A stretch of 64,000 nt of DNA, from NCBI RefSeq assembly GCF_013248975.1, contig NZ_JABRWH010000001.1, forward strand, positions 3,306,001-3,370,000. Reading direction: 5' to 3'. Of this stretch, positions 17,759 through 27,458 are shown piece by piece. How positions within the stretch are numbered: position 1 is the first letter of the stretch; every line of letters begins with the position of its first letter. This DNA comes from Neobacillus endophyticus (GTDB taxonomy: Bacteria > Bacillota > Bacilli > Bacillales > Cytobacillaceae). The notes under the pieces are model-generated. The model had not been told where the DNA came from, did no database searches, and saw only the letters and a list, made by a program, of their open reading frames with translations. The position numbers and the translations under genes are program-made.

Positions 17759-20700
17759 GTGAGAAAGATTATAAAAGGCCGTTGGGTAATATTCTCCATA
17801 TGGCTCATTGCGACCATATTGCTTACAGTCATTCAGCCAGATATCAATGCCATCCTGAGAAATAAAGGGCAGCAAGGTGCTGGTGATAACAGCCCTTCGG
17901 TCATTGCAGATCATATCTTAAAAAAGATGGATACTGCTAAAGGTCTGAACGACATTATCGTTTTTTACAATAAAAATAAAATTTCTGATGATGAAATGAA
18001 AAAAATCGGTGATGGGATCAAAGCAATAAGCGACAGTAGCACAGCACTGGGGATTTCAGACATCATTGATCCCTTTAGTATGCCTGAGGCTAAAAGTTCT
18101 TTAATTTCTAAAGATGGTACGACCCTGCTGGTGAGCTATAAGCTTGATAAAAAATCACGAGAAGTGGATGAGATCAAAAAAGAATTAGATAGCAAACTTA
18201 GTCAAGTGCCTGTGAAATATTATCTTAGCGGTGAAGACTTTATCAATAATGATTATCTGAAAGCATCTCAGGCCGGTGTAGAGAAGAGTGCGGCATTAAC
18301 GGTTATTTTTATTTTAATCGTTCTTATTCTGGCGTTCAGATCAGTAGTAACTCCTTTAATATCCCTGGTGGCTGTAGCCTTTTCCTACCTATGTTCCATA
18401 GGAATTGCCGCTCAATTAATTGATAAAGCAGGCTTTCCAATTACAAGTCTTACCCAAATGCTTCTCGTACTGATTTTATTCGGGATAGGAACTGATTATA
18501 ACATTTTGTTATTTAATCGATTTAAAGAAGAATTGACACATGGACATTCTGTCGATGATTCGATCGTAAACACATACAAAACGGCAGGTAAAACAATTGC
18601 ATACAGTATTGTCACTGTATTTATTGCTTTCCTTGCTCTCGTTTTTGCCGAATCTCCAATTTATAAATCAGGTGTTGTTGTTGTAATAGGCGCATCAGTT
18701 CTATTGCTCGAAATATTAACTTTATCACCATTTATTATGAAGGTTTTAGGTAAAAAGCTTTTCTGGCCTTCCAAGAATGTATTAGGCCACAAGGAAAACA
18801 AGTTCTGGAGCAAAACCTCCTCCTTTGCTGTAAAACATCCTATAATATCAACAGTATTTATTTTAATGCTCTTGGTACCAATGGTGTATTTCCATCAGCA
18901 GAAGCTTAACTTTGATACCATTAAGGAACTAGGTAATGCCTATCCTTCTTCAAAAGGATTTAATATTGTCTCAGAGCATTTTGGCAAAGGTCAGGCAATG
19001 CCTGCAACTGTTGTCATAGAAAATAATGATACGCTTGATAATAATAAATCACTTGCCGTCATCGATAATTTAACGGAAAGACTTAAAGGGATTAAGGGAG
19101 TTAAGCTGGTTTCATCTGTTACCCAGCCTCAGGGTAAGCCAATAGACGGTTTTTACGTAGACAGTCAAATGGGTTCTGTTACGAATGGTTTATCGAAAAC
19201 TCAAGATGGTGTGGATCAAATACATGATGGATTGACGCTAGCCCAAGATAAGCTAGGGTCCGCAGATTTTTCCAAAGTGAGTCAAATGGTGGATGGTACG
19301 GGAAAACTACAAGATGGAATGTCAGCTCTAACCGATGGACTAAAGAAAATCCAAGCTGGAATTGATGATGGGGCAAGTAATTCACAAACCATCAGCAATG
19401 GCATAGCGACAATTGAAGTGAATCTCGCAAAGACGAGCAGCGGTATCTCAACTTTAGCTGAAAATTATAAGAATGTGCAGGCTGGTTATGTCCAGATAGG
19501 TACACAATATCAACAGATGGCACAGCAACTTCTTACTGTAAAAGGTACTATCTCTAGTATGCAGAAAGCGATCTCTGATTTAGGAAACAGTTATTCCAAT
19601 TCGAATAATGATGTTAACTACCAAAAATTAAAGAATTACATTAATCAATTATCTACAAATTTAAGTCAAATAACTGAAAGAATCCAAGTATTAAATAATA
19701 ACTATAATGAAATAACTGGCGGATTTGCAACTGCTAATACAAATCTTGCAAGCATGAGCAGCGGTCTTTCTCAAATGGCAGCTGGCTTGAAAAGACTTGA
19801 AGGCGGTCTTGGAAAAGCATCTTCAGGTATTGGCACGATTGTTACGAATATGAATCACGTAACCGAAGGGCTTGGCCAGATGAAATCGGGGCAGCAGCAG
19901 CTTGTGACCGGCTTAAATGGCTTCAGCGCCTTTGGACAAAAGCTGTCAGATGTAAACAATGGATTAAAGCAAATTTCTAATGGCCTGGGACAGACGAATG
20001 GATTTTTAACCCAATTGAAATCAAATAAAACATTCTTTATTCCAAAGGAAGCATTAAATGACAAGAACTACAAAAAATCATTAGATGCATTTATGTCCAA
20101 AGATAGAAAAATCACAAAGTTTACGATTGTTTTGAAAGCTGATCCATATTCAAAAGAAGCCATGAATACTATAAATAAATTGAACGAAACGGTTTCCAAT
20201 GGACTTAAAGGCACAGTTCTTTCGCATGCAAAGTCTGGTGTGTCCGGACCAAGTGCTACAACAAATGATATGAATAATATATTAAGCAGAGATCTAAACA
20301 AAACAACCACCATCGTCATTTTGGGGGTATTACTTGTTCTGTTCTTAGTCATCAGATCTTTCTGGATCCCTGTATTTATAACGGCATCTCTTGTTGGAGC
20401 ATATTATGCAGCCATGTTTATGATTAACTATATTTTCTTAGATCTGATTGGGTATGAAGGGATTTCTTCCTTCGTTCCATTCTTCTCCTTTATTATCGTC
20501 GTCGCTCTGGGAGTAGACTATAGTATTTTCCTCATGATGCGGTATAAGGAATATCAGCATATGGCGCCAAAAGAGGCTATCGTATTGGCTTCTAAGCATA
20601 TTGGTGGCGTGATCATATCTGCAGTTATCATACTTGGCGGTACCTTTGCTACTCTTATGCCTTCTGGAATACTGCTGCTTAGTGAATTGGCCATAGCAGT

Positions 20701-20839
20701 CATTACCGGTCTCGTTGTCCTTTGTTTTATTCTTCTTCCTGTCTTTTTGCCAGCGATGATTGCCTTGCCAGATGCACTGGCAGGTTTATTTTCTAAAAAG
20801 AAGGAAGATAGCATAGGAGTAGAGGAAAAGATTGTATAA
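17759..20839 (+). CDS. MMPL/RND-family exporter with long coiled extracellular domain
   Basis: A 1026-residue MMPL transporter. There is one N-terminal helix, a first external domain (about 40-175), helices 2-6 with GIGTDYNILLFNRFKEEL, and a very long second external domain (about 395-820). Helices 7-12 carry the mirrored GVDYSIFLMMRYKEY. The external domain is rich in repeated GL/QM/NG heptad-like units, predicted to form an extended coiled coil, as in YdfJ/YhgE-type proteins. The start is GTG at 17759 after GGGGAGAG. MMPL proteins export lipids, peptides or drugs by proton motive force. Control by the adjacent MarR repressor suggests induced efflux. Confidence 0.92.
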   Translation: MRKIIKGRWVIFSIWLIATILLTVIQPDINAILRNKGQQGAGDNSPSVIADHILKKMDTAKGLNDIIVFYNKNKISDDEMKKIGDGIKAISDSSTALGISDIIDPFSMPEAKSSLISKDGTTLLVSYKLDKKSREVDEIKKELDSKLSQVPVKYYLSGEDFINNDYLKASQAGVEKSAALTVIFILIVLILAFRSVVTPLISLVAVAFSYLCSIGIAAQLIDKAGFPITSLTQMLLVLILFGIGTDYNILLFNRFKEELTHGHSVDDSIVNTYKTAGKTIAYSIVTVFIAFLALVFAESPIYKSGVVVVIGASVLLLEILTLSPFIMKVLGKKLFWPSKNVLGHKENKFWSKTSSFAVKHPIISTVFILMLLVPMVYFHQQKLNFDTIKELGNAYPSSKGFNIVSEHFGKGQAMPATVVIENNDTLDNNKSLAVIDNLTERLKGIKGVKLVSSVTQPQGKPIDGFYVDSQMGSVTNGLSKTQDGVDQIHDGLTLAQDKLGSADFSKVSQMVDGTGKLQDGMSALTDGLKKIQAGIDDGASNSQTISNGIATIEVNLAKTSSGISTLAENYKNVQAGYVQIGTQYQQMAQQLLTVKGTISSMQKAISDLGNSYSNSNNDVNYQKLKNYINQLSTNLSQITERIQVLNNNYNEITGGFATANTNLASMSSGLSQMAAGLKRLEGGLGKASSGIGTIVTNMNHVTEGLGQMKSGQQQLVTGLNGFSAFGQKLSDVNNGLKQISNGLGQTNGFLTQLKSNKTFFIPKEALNDKNYKKSLDAFMSKDRKITKFTIVLKADPYSKEAMNTINKLNETVSNGLKGTVLSHAKSGVSGPSATTNDMNNILSRDLNKTTTIVILGVLLVLFLVIRSFWIPVFITASLVGAYYAAMFMINYIFLDLIGYEGISSFVPFFSFIIVVALGVDYSIFLMMRYKEYQHMAPKEAIVLASKHIGGVIISAVIILGGTFATLMPSGILLLSELAIAVITGLVVLCFILLPVFLPAMIALPDALAGLFSKKKEDSIGVEEKIV

Positions 20840-20861
20840 GCAAGTTGTTCGTTCAATAAAT

Positions 20862-20886
20862 AGCCGGCGTATGTCGGCTTTTTTCC
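20862..20886 (+). terminator. Rho-independent terminator of the MarR-MMPL operon
   Basis: The stem AGCCGGC/GTCGGCT (one wobble pair) is followed by TTTTTT. Confidence 0.85.
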
Positions 20887-20976
20887 TTTATCCGTAATTT
20901 CTCTTATTGCTTTTGGATGTATTTGTCTATTTGTTATGTGCTAAAATAGGAATAAATGCCATAGTAGGTGTATTCT

Positions 20977-21528
20977 ATGAGTAAATGGGTGTCGCCCTCA
21001 GAGAAAAGGTATTTCCTTAAATGGTTTTTAGAATGCCAGCAATTGAAACGTACAGATGCAAGGAAGGTTATCGAGTACATAATCAATCATTATCATATTC
21101 TTGAAAATGTTTCTTTTACCGAGAAAATGATGCTGAACCGCAAAACGATTGTCATCTCTAGCATGAATACGGATGAACCTGGTTTTGCGTACTATCATAA
21201 TCAGCGCAAGACAGATGAAATCGCCATGGCATTAGGTGATCTTATGATGAATCCTACTGAAAAAGTATTTATGATTTTAAATTTTAATGGGAAAACACTA
21301 AATCACCGATATTTGCAGCTTATTGAAAGCCCAGCTTTAGAAAATATGAAACAGTATAATCGATTCCAAAAGTATGAACAAGAAGTCAATGAAATTATTG
21401 AAAAAAATTCGCTTGAAATGGAGATCGCGATTATTAAAAATCAGATTGATAGAGCTCTTGATCAAAAAGATGAGAAATTATTTAAAAGATTAACGGAAAA
21501 GTTGAAGGAGTTAATTGCCAAAGGATAG
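20977..21528 (+). CDS. ypiB: UPF0302/IDEAL domain protein, YpiB type
   Basis: A 183-residue cytoplasmic protein. The N-terminus KWVSPSEKRYFLKWFLECQQ and following helices match the UPF0302 domain. The C-terminus carries an IDEAL motif (IDRALDQKDEKLFKRLTEKL), the YpiB two-domain layout of Bacillaceae. The family function is not established. The ATG at 20977 has GTAGGTG upstream and gives the normal YpiB N-terminus. In B. subtilis ypiB sits near the qcr genes; here it stands alone between the MMPL operon and glnL, so this may be a paralogue. Confidence 0.85.
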   Translation: MSKWVSPSEKRYFLKWFLECQQLKRTDARKVIEYIINHYHILENVSFTEKMMLNRKTIVISSMNTDEPGFAYYHNQRKTDEIAMALGDLMMNPTEKVFMILNFNGKTLNHRYLQLIESPALENMKQYNRFQKYEQEVNEIIEKNSLEMEIAIIKNQIDRALDQKDEKLFKRLTEKLKELIAKG

Positions 21529-21535
21529 ATAAATA

Positions 21536-21606
21536 AAAAAACGCTAAAACCCGTATTGGACCTATTTGATGATCGGAAGTCTTTATGGAGTCATAGCGTT
21601 TTTTTA
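21536..21606 (+). repeat. Dispersed 65-70-nt terminator-like hairpin, copy A
   Basis: The element starts AAAAAACGCTA and ends TAGCGTTTTTTT, with an internal GATGATCGGAA. The same frame recurs at 35808-35878. It follows YpiB directly and can act as its terminator, but the conserved interior suggests a repeat family. Confidence 0.6.
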
Positions 21607-21662
21607 TGTTGTCACGTGGGGAATCAACCTTATTTTGAGAATAGGAAGTTATAAAGCTTCTG

Positions 21663-22580
21663 TCATTCAGAATGCATACGTTGTGCTTCAATATATAGAA
21701 CTTGAACAAATTTTTTCGTATTGATGCGAGGCAGGGAGGGAGACTGGGTTGAACCATTCTTTATTTCTGCCATTTTCTTTCTGACGGATGTAAAATCAAA
21801 AAATTTAGAGGCATAATTTTCAAACTTCCAATTGGAATAATCCGTAAGGCCAAGAGATGCAAGATGATTCAACGATTGATAAATAGCCCGCCGAACACGT
21901 TGTTCAGAAGCTTTCATTTCTTTTTGGACCGCCCCCTCTGTTGCAGTGGAGCCTAATCGTTTTTTAGCTAAATTCATAAAAATTTCTTTTAGTTTAGGTA
22001 CCTTGTCTACTTGTTCGTTTTGCGATAAATACTCCAGAATATCCAATAAATCCTTGCCTCCGCTTTCGCCTGCTATTCCTAAATCAGATAATAGTAGTTG
22101 CCCGGAAACCCGTATATTTTTTTCATTAGCGGCTATTTTTTGTTTATTAGAAGGGTCCTCCAAATGAAGCACGGCATTAAGCGATTTATGAATATCCTTT
22201 ATCGATTTTTCCAAACGGATTCGTTCACTAACTTTTCGGATAATTGCCAGTACTTCAAATCTATTTACTGGTTTAGTTATATAATATTCACTTCCAAGTG
22301 AATAAGCTTCTGCAACTAATTCTTTCGATTCGACTTGTGAGATCATAATGACTTTTCCCTTGAATAAAGGCTTAATTTGACGCAGCGTTTCTAGTCCGTC
22401 TTGAATCGGCATTAACAAATCAATTAATAAGATATCTATGTTTAGTGTGTTCAGCATATTTCCATTTACCAATGAGCCATTCTCAGCTTCTCCAACTACT
22501 TCTCCCAGCCCCTCATCCTCAATGATTTGTGCTAACATGGAACGAATGGCTGCATCATCATCTGCTATATAAAAAAGCAT
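21663..22580 (-). CDS. glnL: Glutamine two-component response regulator GlnL (YcbB)
   Basis: A 305-residue response regulator with a receiver domain (IADDDAAIRSML at the start, phospho-acceptor in LLIDLLMPIQDG near residue 56, ITKPVNRFEV for the conserved Lys). The C-terminal YcbB-type DNA-binding domain contains KRLGSTATEGAVQKEMKASE. GlnL activates glutamine uptake and breakdown genes in B. subtilis. It lies four bases downstream of glnK with matching strand. Divergent glutaminase and permease genes are the expected targets. Confidence 0.9.
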   Translation of the reverse strand: MLFYIADDDAAIRSMLAQIIEDEGLGEVVGEAENGSLVNGNMLNTLNIDILLIDLLMPIQDGLETLRQIKPLFKGKVIMISQVESKELVAEAYSLGSEYYITKPVNRFEVLAIIRKVSERIRLEKSIKDIHKSLNAVLHLEDPSNKQKIAANEKNIRVSGQLLLSDLGIAGESGGKDLLDILEYLSQNEQVDKVPKLKEIFMNLAKKRLGSTATEGAVQKEMKASEQRVRRAIYQSLNHLASLGLTDYSNWKFENYASKFFDFTSVRKKMAEIKNGSTQSPSLPRINTKKFVQVLYIEAQRMHSE

Positions 22581-22584
22581 CGAA

Positions 22585-23904
22585 TCATCCTCTCTTCATT
22601 AAGTGAATAATTGGTATGCGAATAATAAAAACCGCTCCTGGTCCATTTGCTTGATCTTCTACGCTTATGTCACCTTCTAGTTGTTCGACCATATCTTTTA
22701 CAAAGGACAATCCCATCCCAGTGGATGGATTTCCAGAAGTATCATATTTAGAAGTAAAGCCAGGCTTGTAAATTAAGTTTTTATGCTTTGGCAAAATCCC
22801 AGGACCAGTATCAGCAATTTGGAATTCGATAGAATGCAGGTCTCTTTTAATGTTAATGGTAATGGTACCTGAATCTTCGATCGCTTCAACTGCATTTGTC
22901 ACAATGTTATTTATGATGGATAGAAGCGTGAAAACATGATAGTCAGGATGATCCCCATTAATGAAATACTTAATTTCAATCTCTTTTTTCAGTAAATCAG
23001 CATATTTTTCATTTGTCCGCTTTACGATCGCAATAAGTTCGTGCAAGTTGATATAGTCTCCAAAACTTTCAACTGAGATGAGTTTTGATATACCTGCAAA
23101 AATACGTTGGTTATCTTTTTTAATTTCATGAACCTCACCAGCAATCATTAATGCCTTTCTGCCAAATTCCTCGATAGAATCAATAAAAGCCCCTTTGTTT
23201 TTTATGTCGTTTAAGCTTTTATATAAATCATAAGATTTTTTTGTAATATTTTCAGCGTTTATTAGCGTTTTTTTTAAATGAATGGATTCTTCATATAAGT
23301 TGGATATGAGAAGGAGCATTCGCTCATTTTGTTTCCTGATTTGCCTTTCTCTTTCCTGTGCTTCATACAGGCGCATGATCGTGAAGAAGCTAAGAACAAT
23401 AAAACTGTGTGAAATGGCCATAATCAATATTTCATTTAGTGCTCCTAACCGAAACGTTGAACCTAAAAAGAAGTATTGAACGGTCAATTCTACCAAATCT
23501 GCTGCTATTTCGATTAAAATACCAAACAACCCAATCAGTAACAACTGGTGATAAAAGCGATGGACTTTTCCAAAATAAAAGAAACAAACATATGCTAAAT
23601 AGAAGAAAAAACTAGAGAAATTAGAATGAAAAGAGGAAGTCCACAGAAAATGTCTGTTCATAATAAACTCAATGAGAATACGAATTCCTACTATATTAAG
23701 AGCAGTTAAAAACCCCGGAATGACAACCGGGAAATTACGGAATAGTAATAAAAAGAATAAAAATGCCGGCACCCCAAAACTGATTCGAAAGGTAGCATTT
23801 ACCGGATAGAAATTAATTTCGCCTGCTATAGGAACGATAATAATCATTAAAATCATGATAAAGATGTCTTTTTTTAAAAAGGGGCTGTTCTTCACGATGG
23901 TCAC
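22585..23904 (-). CDS. glnK: Glutamine sensor histidine kinase GlnK (YcbA)
   Basis: A 439-residue membrane kinase. Six or more N-terminal hydrophobic helices (about 12-190) form the sensing region. A coiled segment and a His-containing motif HEIKKDNQRIFAGI (about 258-272) follow, then an ATPase domain. The N box is NIVTNAVEAIED, the G1 box is DTGPGI and the G2 box is GMGLSFVKDMVEQLEGD. It phosphorylates GlnL when glutamine is available, by analogy with B. subtilis. The gene is divergent from glutaminase with 194 bases between them, which holds the regulatory sites. Confidence 0.9.
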   Translation of the reverse strand: MTIVKNSPFLKKDIFIMILMIIIVPIAGEINFYPVNATFRISFGVPAFLFFLLLFRNFPVVIPGFLTALNIVGIRILIEFIMNRHFLWTSSFHSNFSSFFFYLAYVCFFYFGKVHRFYHQLLLIGLFGILIEIAADLVELTVQYFFLGSTFRLGALNEILIMAISHSFIVLSFFTIMRLYEAQERERQIRKQNERMLLLISNLYEESIHLKKTLINAENITKKSYDLYKSLNDIKNKGAFIDSIEEFGRKALMIAGEVHEIKKDNQRIFAGISKLISVESFGDYINLHELIAIVKRTNEKYADLLKKEIEIKYFINGDHPDYHVFTLLSIINNIVTNAVEAIEDSGTITINIKRDLHSIEFQIADTGPGILPKHKNLIYKPGFTSKYDTSGNPSTGMGLSFVKDMVEQLEGDISVEDQANGPGAVFIIRIPIIHLMKRG

Positions 23905-24005
23905 ATCCTATTTTGTCTGAAAATTAGTATACAGATTGAATTGTCTGAACACAATGCTTGGACCATTAAAAAAGAAGAAAAAAAAATAAATAAATTTCTG
24001 TAGTT

Positions 24006-24078
24006 TTTCGTTTTATTTTGTAGTCTGGTAGATAGAATGAGGTATATTTATCGAGCAAAAAACAGAAAGCGCTTTCTG
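24006..24078 (+). promoter_or_regulatory. GlnL-like direct repeat and cre-like palindrome upstream of glutaminase
   Basis: TTTCGT-N4-TTTTGT at 24006-24021 differs by one base from the TTTTGT-N4-TTTTGT direct repeat I recall for B. subtilis GlnL. CAGAAAGCGCTTTCTG at 24063-24078 is a perfect palindrome resembling a CcpA cre site and sits just before the ribosome site, where CcpA would block elongation. Confidence 0.6.
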
Positions 24079-24098
24079 CGGAAGGAGATTAAAATAAA

Positions 24099-25079
24099 TT
24101 GAAACAAGGCATTAGTAAAGAGGTTAAAGATCAAATGGGAGATAGTTTGGACGAATGGGTGTCTCATTTTCGTACCTATGCAGCGGAAGGAAAAACTGCA
24201 AACTATATTCCTGCATTAGGGAAGGCCAACCTATCTGATCTAGGTATTTGTATAGCAAAGCCAAATGGACAAGTTATAAAATCTGGGGAATGGCAAGTCA
24301 ATTTTACATTACAAAGTATTTCAAAAGTGATCAGTTTTATTGCTGCTTGTACTTCTCGGGGTATTTCTTATGTTTTAGATCGAGTAGATGTGGAACCAAC
24401 TGGGGATCCTTTTAACTCGATTGTTCGACTGGAAATTCATAAACCGGGTAAGCCCTTTAACCCCATGATCAATGCTGGAGCGATAACGGTAGCCTCACTT
24501 CTTCCTGGGGATACTTCTATAAGTAAATTAGAAATAGTTTATCAATTAATTGAAACAATGATAGGAAAACGTGCAACGATGAATGAGGAGGTATTTCAAT
24601 CGGAATGGCAGACAGCCAATCGAAATAGGGCTTTAGCTTACTATTTAAAAGAAACTGGGTTTTTAGAAGCAGAAGTGGAAGAAACACTGGAAGTTTATCT
24701 AAAGCTGTGCGCATTGGAAATGAATACCGAAGATATCGCGCTGATTGGAATGATTCTAGCAAATGATGGATACCATCCGATTCAAAATGTGCAAATTTTC
24801 CCTAAGGAAGTGGCTAGATTAACCAAGGCCTTAATGCTTACTTGTGGCATGTACAATGCGTCTGGAAAGTTTGCGGCCTTTGTCGGACTTCCGGCTAAAA
24901 GTGGTGTGTCAGGGGGGATTTTAGCATTAGTGCCTCCAGGAACGAAACAAGGAAGTCCATTCCAACAAGGGTGTGGGATCGGTGTTTATAGTCCTGCTAT
25001 AGATGAATACGGCAATAGCCTTACTGGGGTTAAATTATTAACACATATAGCGAGGGAATGGGATTTATGTATTTTCTAA
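24099..25079 (+). CDS. glsA: Glutaminase (serine beta-lactamase-like fold)
   Basis: A 326-residue glutaminase that hydrolyses L-glutamine to glutamate and ammonia in the cytoplasm. The catalytic S-x-x-K is visible as SISK (S73, K76) in FTLQSISKVISF. NPMINAGAITVASLL and GVSGGILALVPP are other family blocks. The start is TTG at 24099 with GGAAGGAG 11 bases upstream. It is followed after 28 bases by an APC permease, forming a two-gene operon opposite glnKL. In B. subtilis the partner transporter is the AgcS-type GlnT, so the APC partner is a difference. Confidence 0.93.
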   Translation: MKQGISKEVKDQMGDSLDEWVSHFRTYAAEGKTANYIPALGKANLSDLGICIAKPNGQVIKSGEWQVNFTLQSISKVISFIAACTSRGISYVLDRVDVEPTGDPFNSIVRLEIHKPGKPFNPMINAGAITVASLLPGDTSISKLEIVYQLIETMIGKRATMNEEVFQSEWQTANRNRALAYYLKETGFLEAEVEETLEVYLKLCALEMNTEDIALIGMILANDGYHPIQNVQIFPKEVARLTKALMLTCGMYNASGKFAAFVGLPAKSGVSGGILALVPPGTKQGSPFQQGCGIGVYSPAIDEYGNSLTGVKLLTHIAREWDLCIF

Positions 25080-25107
25080 ATATTTTACAAGAAAAGAGGT
25101 TGATTAA

Positions 25108-26718
25108 ATGAACAATAATTTACAACGAAGGATGGGGACGTTTGCTTTAACCATGGTAGGGATGGGTTCAATCATTGGATCAGGGTGGCTATTCGGGGCA
25201 TGGAGAGCGGCTCAAATTGCGGGACCAGCTGCTATTTTCTCTTGGATCATTGGTATGGCGGTAATTTTATTAATCGCTCTTTCTTATTGTGAGTTAGGTT
25301 CGATGTTCCCTGAAGCTGGAGGAATGGTTAAGTATACCCAGTATTCGCATGGATCATTTATTGGTTTTCTTGCAGGGTGGTCTAATTGGATAGCCATCGT
25401 ATCTGTTATACCGGTTGAAGCCATCGCTTCTGTACAATATTTGAGTTCATTGCCGTGGGGATGGGCACAATGGACACATCATTTAGTCGCAAATGGCAGT
25501 CTAACTATACAAGGTCTTTTAATTGCAACGTTATTATTGATTATTTATTTTTTCATTAATTATTGGACTGTCAGTTTATTTGCCAAAGCGAACTCTTTTA
25601 TTACTGTTTTTAAAATGATAATCCCTGGTTTGACGATTGGTTCATTGTTATTTGCTGGCTTCCATGGCGGGAACTTTACGTACAATCCCGGAACAGAATC
25701 CCATGGTTTGGCAAGTGTCCTAACAGCTGTAGCAACATCCGGTATTATCTTCGCATTTAACGGTTTTCAAAGTCCGATAAATATGGCAGGTGAAGCGAAG
25801 AATCCTGCCCGTTCAATACCTATAGCGGTAGTTGGTTCGGTGTTAATTGCGACCGTTATCTATATTCTTTTACAAGTTGCTTTTATTGGATCTGTTAATC
25901 CAGCGCTGTTAGCGCAAGGATGGCATCACTTAAATTTTAATTCTCCTTTTGCAGATTTGGCAATTGCCCTGAACTTAAACTGGCTCGTCATTATATTGTA
26001 TTCTGATGCCATTATTTCTCCTTCCGGTACAGCCATCACTTATACCGCAACGACGGCACGGATGATCTATGGGATGCAAAAAAATGAATATTTACCAGCA
26101 GTGTTAGGGAAAGTTCACCCGATTTATGGTGTTCCGCGCCCAGCTATGGTTCTAAATCTGGCTGTCGCATTCTTATTTTTGTTCTTATTTAGAGGATGGG
26201 GGAAATTGGCTGAAGTCATTTCAGTCTCAACTTTGATCTCTTATATTACTGGACCAGTCACAGTCATGACATTAAGACGAACAGGTAAGTATCTATATCG
26301 GCCAATTAAGATAAAGGGATTAAATATCATTGCACCATGCGGCTTTATATTTGCTTCATTAACTTTATATTGGGCGCGCTGGCCGCTTACCGGACAAGTG
26401 TTATTTTCCATTATGATTGGGCTGCCGATCTACTTTTATTATCAAATAAAGAGGAATTGGCAGGGCTTCAGAAAGAATTTTCTGGCAGGTCTATGGATGG
26501 TTGTTTACCTCTTTTGTATGATGGGTGTTTCGTATTTAGGGAGCGATAAGTTTGGCGGCAAAAATATCATCCCTTATGGCTGGGATATGCTTATAGTGGC
26601 CATTTTATCACTAGCATTTTATGTCTGGGGCTTAAATAGCGGGATAGAAACGGAATACTTGCATGAAGCGTGCAAACTGAATGAAGAAGTAAGAGGAATA
26701 GAGGAAGCGTCTGCTTAA
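25108..26718 (+). CDS. APC-superfamily amino acid permease, similar to YveA-type transporters
   Basis: A 536-residue transporter with about 12-14 hydrophobic helices. The first helix has the APC motif MVGMGSIIGSGWLFGAWRAA, where the G-S-G-x-L-F break binds the substrate amino group. FAFNGFQSPINMAGEAKNPAR is the conserved helix-6 and loop region. The overall length and sequence recall the YveA aspartate/glutamate-proton symporter group. Linked to glutaminase and glnKL it probably carries glutamine or glutamate; direction and substrate are inferred. AAGAGG lies 8 bases before the ATG. Confidence 0.87.
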   Translation: MNNNLQRRMGTFALTMVGMGSIIGSGWLFGAWRAAQIAGPAAIFSWIIGMAVILLIALSYCELGSMFPEAGGMVKYTQYSHGSFIGFLAGWSNWIAIVSVIPVEAIASVQYLSSLPWGWAQWTHHLVANGSLTIQGLLIATLLLIIYFFINYWTVSLFAKANSFITVFKMIIPGLTIGSLLFAGFHGGNFTYNPGTESHGLASVLTAVATSGIIFAFNGFQSPINMAGEAKNPARSIPIAVVGSVLIATVIYILLQVAFIGSVNPALLAQGWHHLNFNSPFADLAIALNLNWLVIILYSDAIISPSGTAITYTATTARMIYGMQKNEYLPAVLGKVHPIYGVPRPAMVLNLAVAFLFLFLFRGWGKLAEVISVSTLISYITGPVTVMTLRRTGKYLYRPIKIKGLNIIAPCGFIFASLTLYWARWPLTGQVLFSIMIGLPIYFYYQIKRNWQGFRKNFLAGLWMVVYLFCMMGVSYLGSDKFGGKNIIPYGWDMLIVAILSLAFYVWGLNSGIETEYLHEACKLNEEVRGIEEASA

Positions 26719-26808
26719 GAGGGTAACATACCCAGTCTACTCTTTAAATAAGTTAGTTATCTGGAATAATTGCTAGCTATGAGAATATGAAACCAATTAT
26801 ATTGTATC

Positions 26809-26839
26809 AAAAGGCATCCGAAGCTCTCGGATGCCTTTT
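26809..26839 (+). terminator. Rho-independent terminator
   Basis: The stem AAAAGGCATCCG/CGGATGCCTTTT with a 7-base loop lies about 90 bases after the permease stop and faces the convergent DUF805 gene, so it could serve both. Confidence 0.8.
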
Positions 26840-26926
26840 CGCTGCAGTAAGCCATTGCATGGGCATAGGTTTTGAACAGATTAAAGCTGTTGGACCATTC
26901 AGGTGAAGAAACGATTCTTCGTGGTA

Positions 26927-27274
26927 TTAAGTTACTTTAGGATTTGGTCCATATTTATTCGTCTGTTCTTCGCTATCAAAACAATTAAAAATGATTAAAA
27001 TGATATCACCGATTATAGGAATAAGTCCAATTAATATCCACCAGCCGGTCTTTCCAATATCATGTAACCTGCGTACGGTGACTGCTAGTGAAGGCAGCAG
27101 AATGGCCAAAGAATAAAGTCCCGTTAAAAATTGATGAAGATGTAAAATTGCCTGCAGAATAGAAAGAACAATGGAAATAATGAAGTTGAAAAGAACGAAC
27201 ATCCAGTATTCCTTACGTCTTGCCCTCCCCTGAAATCCTACATAATTTTTTAACACCTTTACATACCATTCCAT
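26927..27274 (-). CDS. DUF805 small membrane protein (YhaH type)
   Basis: A 115-residue protein with the DUF805 hallmarks: an N-terminal basic aromatic block (GFQGRARRKEYWMFVLFN), three or four membrane helices, VRRLHDIGKTGWWIL, and a cysteine-bearing tail before TNKYGPNP. The family is common and of unknown role. It has a good GGGGGG-type ribosome site upstream. Convergent with the permease operon. Confidence 0.88.
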   Translation of the reverse strand: MEWYVKVLKNYVGFQGRARRKEYWMFVLFNFIISIVLSILQAILHLHQFLTGLYSLAILLPSLAVTVRRLHDIGKTGWWILIGLIPIIGDIILIIFNCFDSEEQTNKYGPNPKVT

Positions 27275-27458
27275 GAAAGCCCCCCCTAAGAAGCTTAGTT
27301 TTTAATACATTTAAACATATTACTTGTTTATGATTTTTAGAACGTGATTACAAATTTGTTCATACCTTATGTAAATCTTTTTATTATTAGGTATTTATTT
27401 TATAAAAATTGTAAACCTTATATTTGTTTCAGTTACATTAATATTAGGAGAAAATGTA

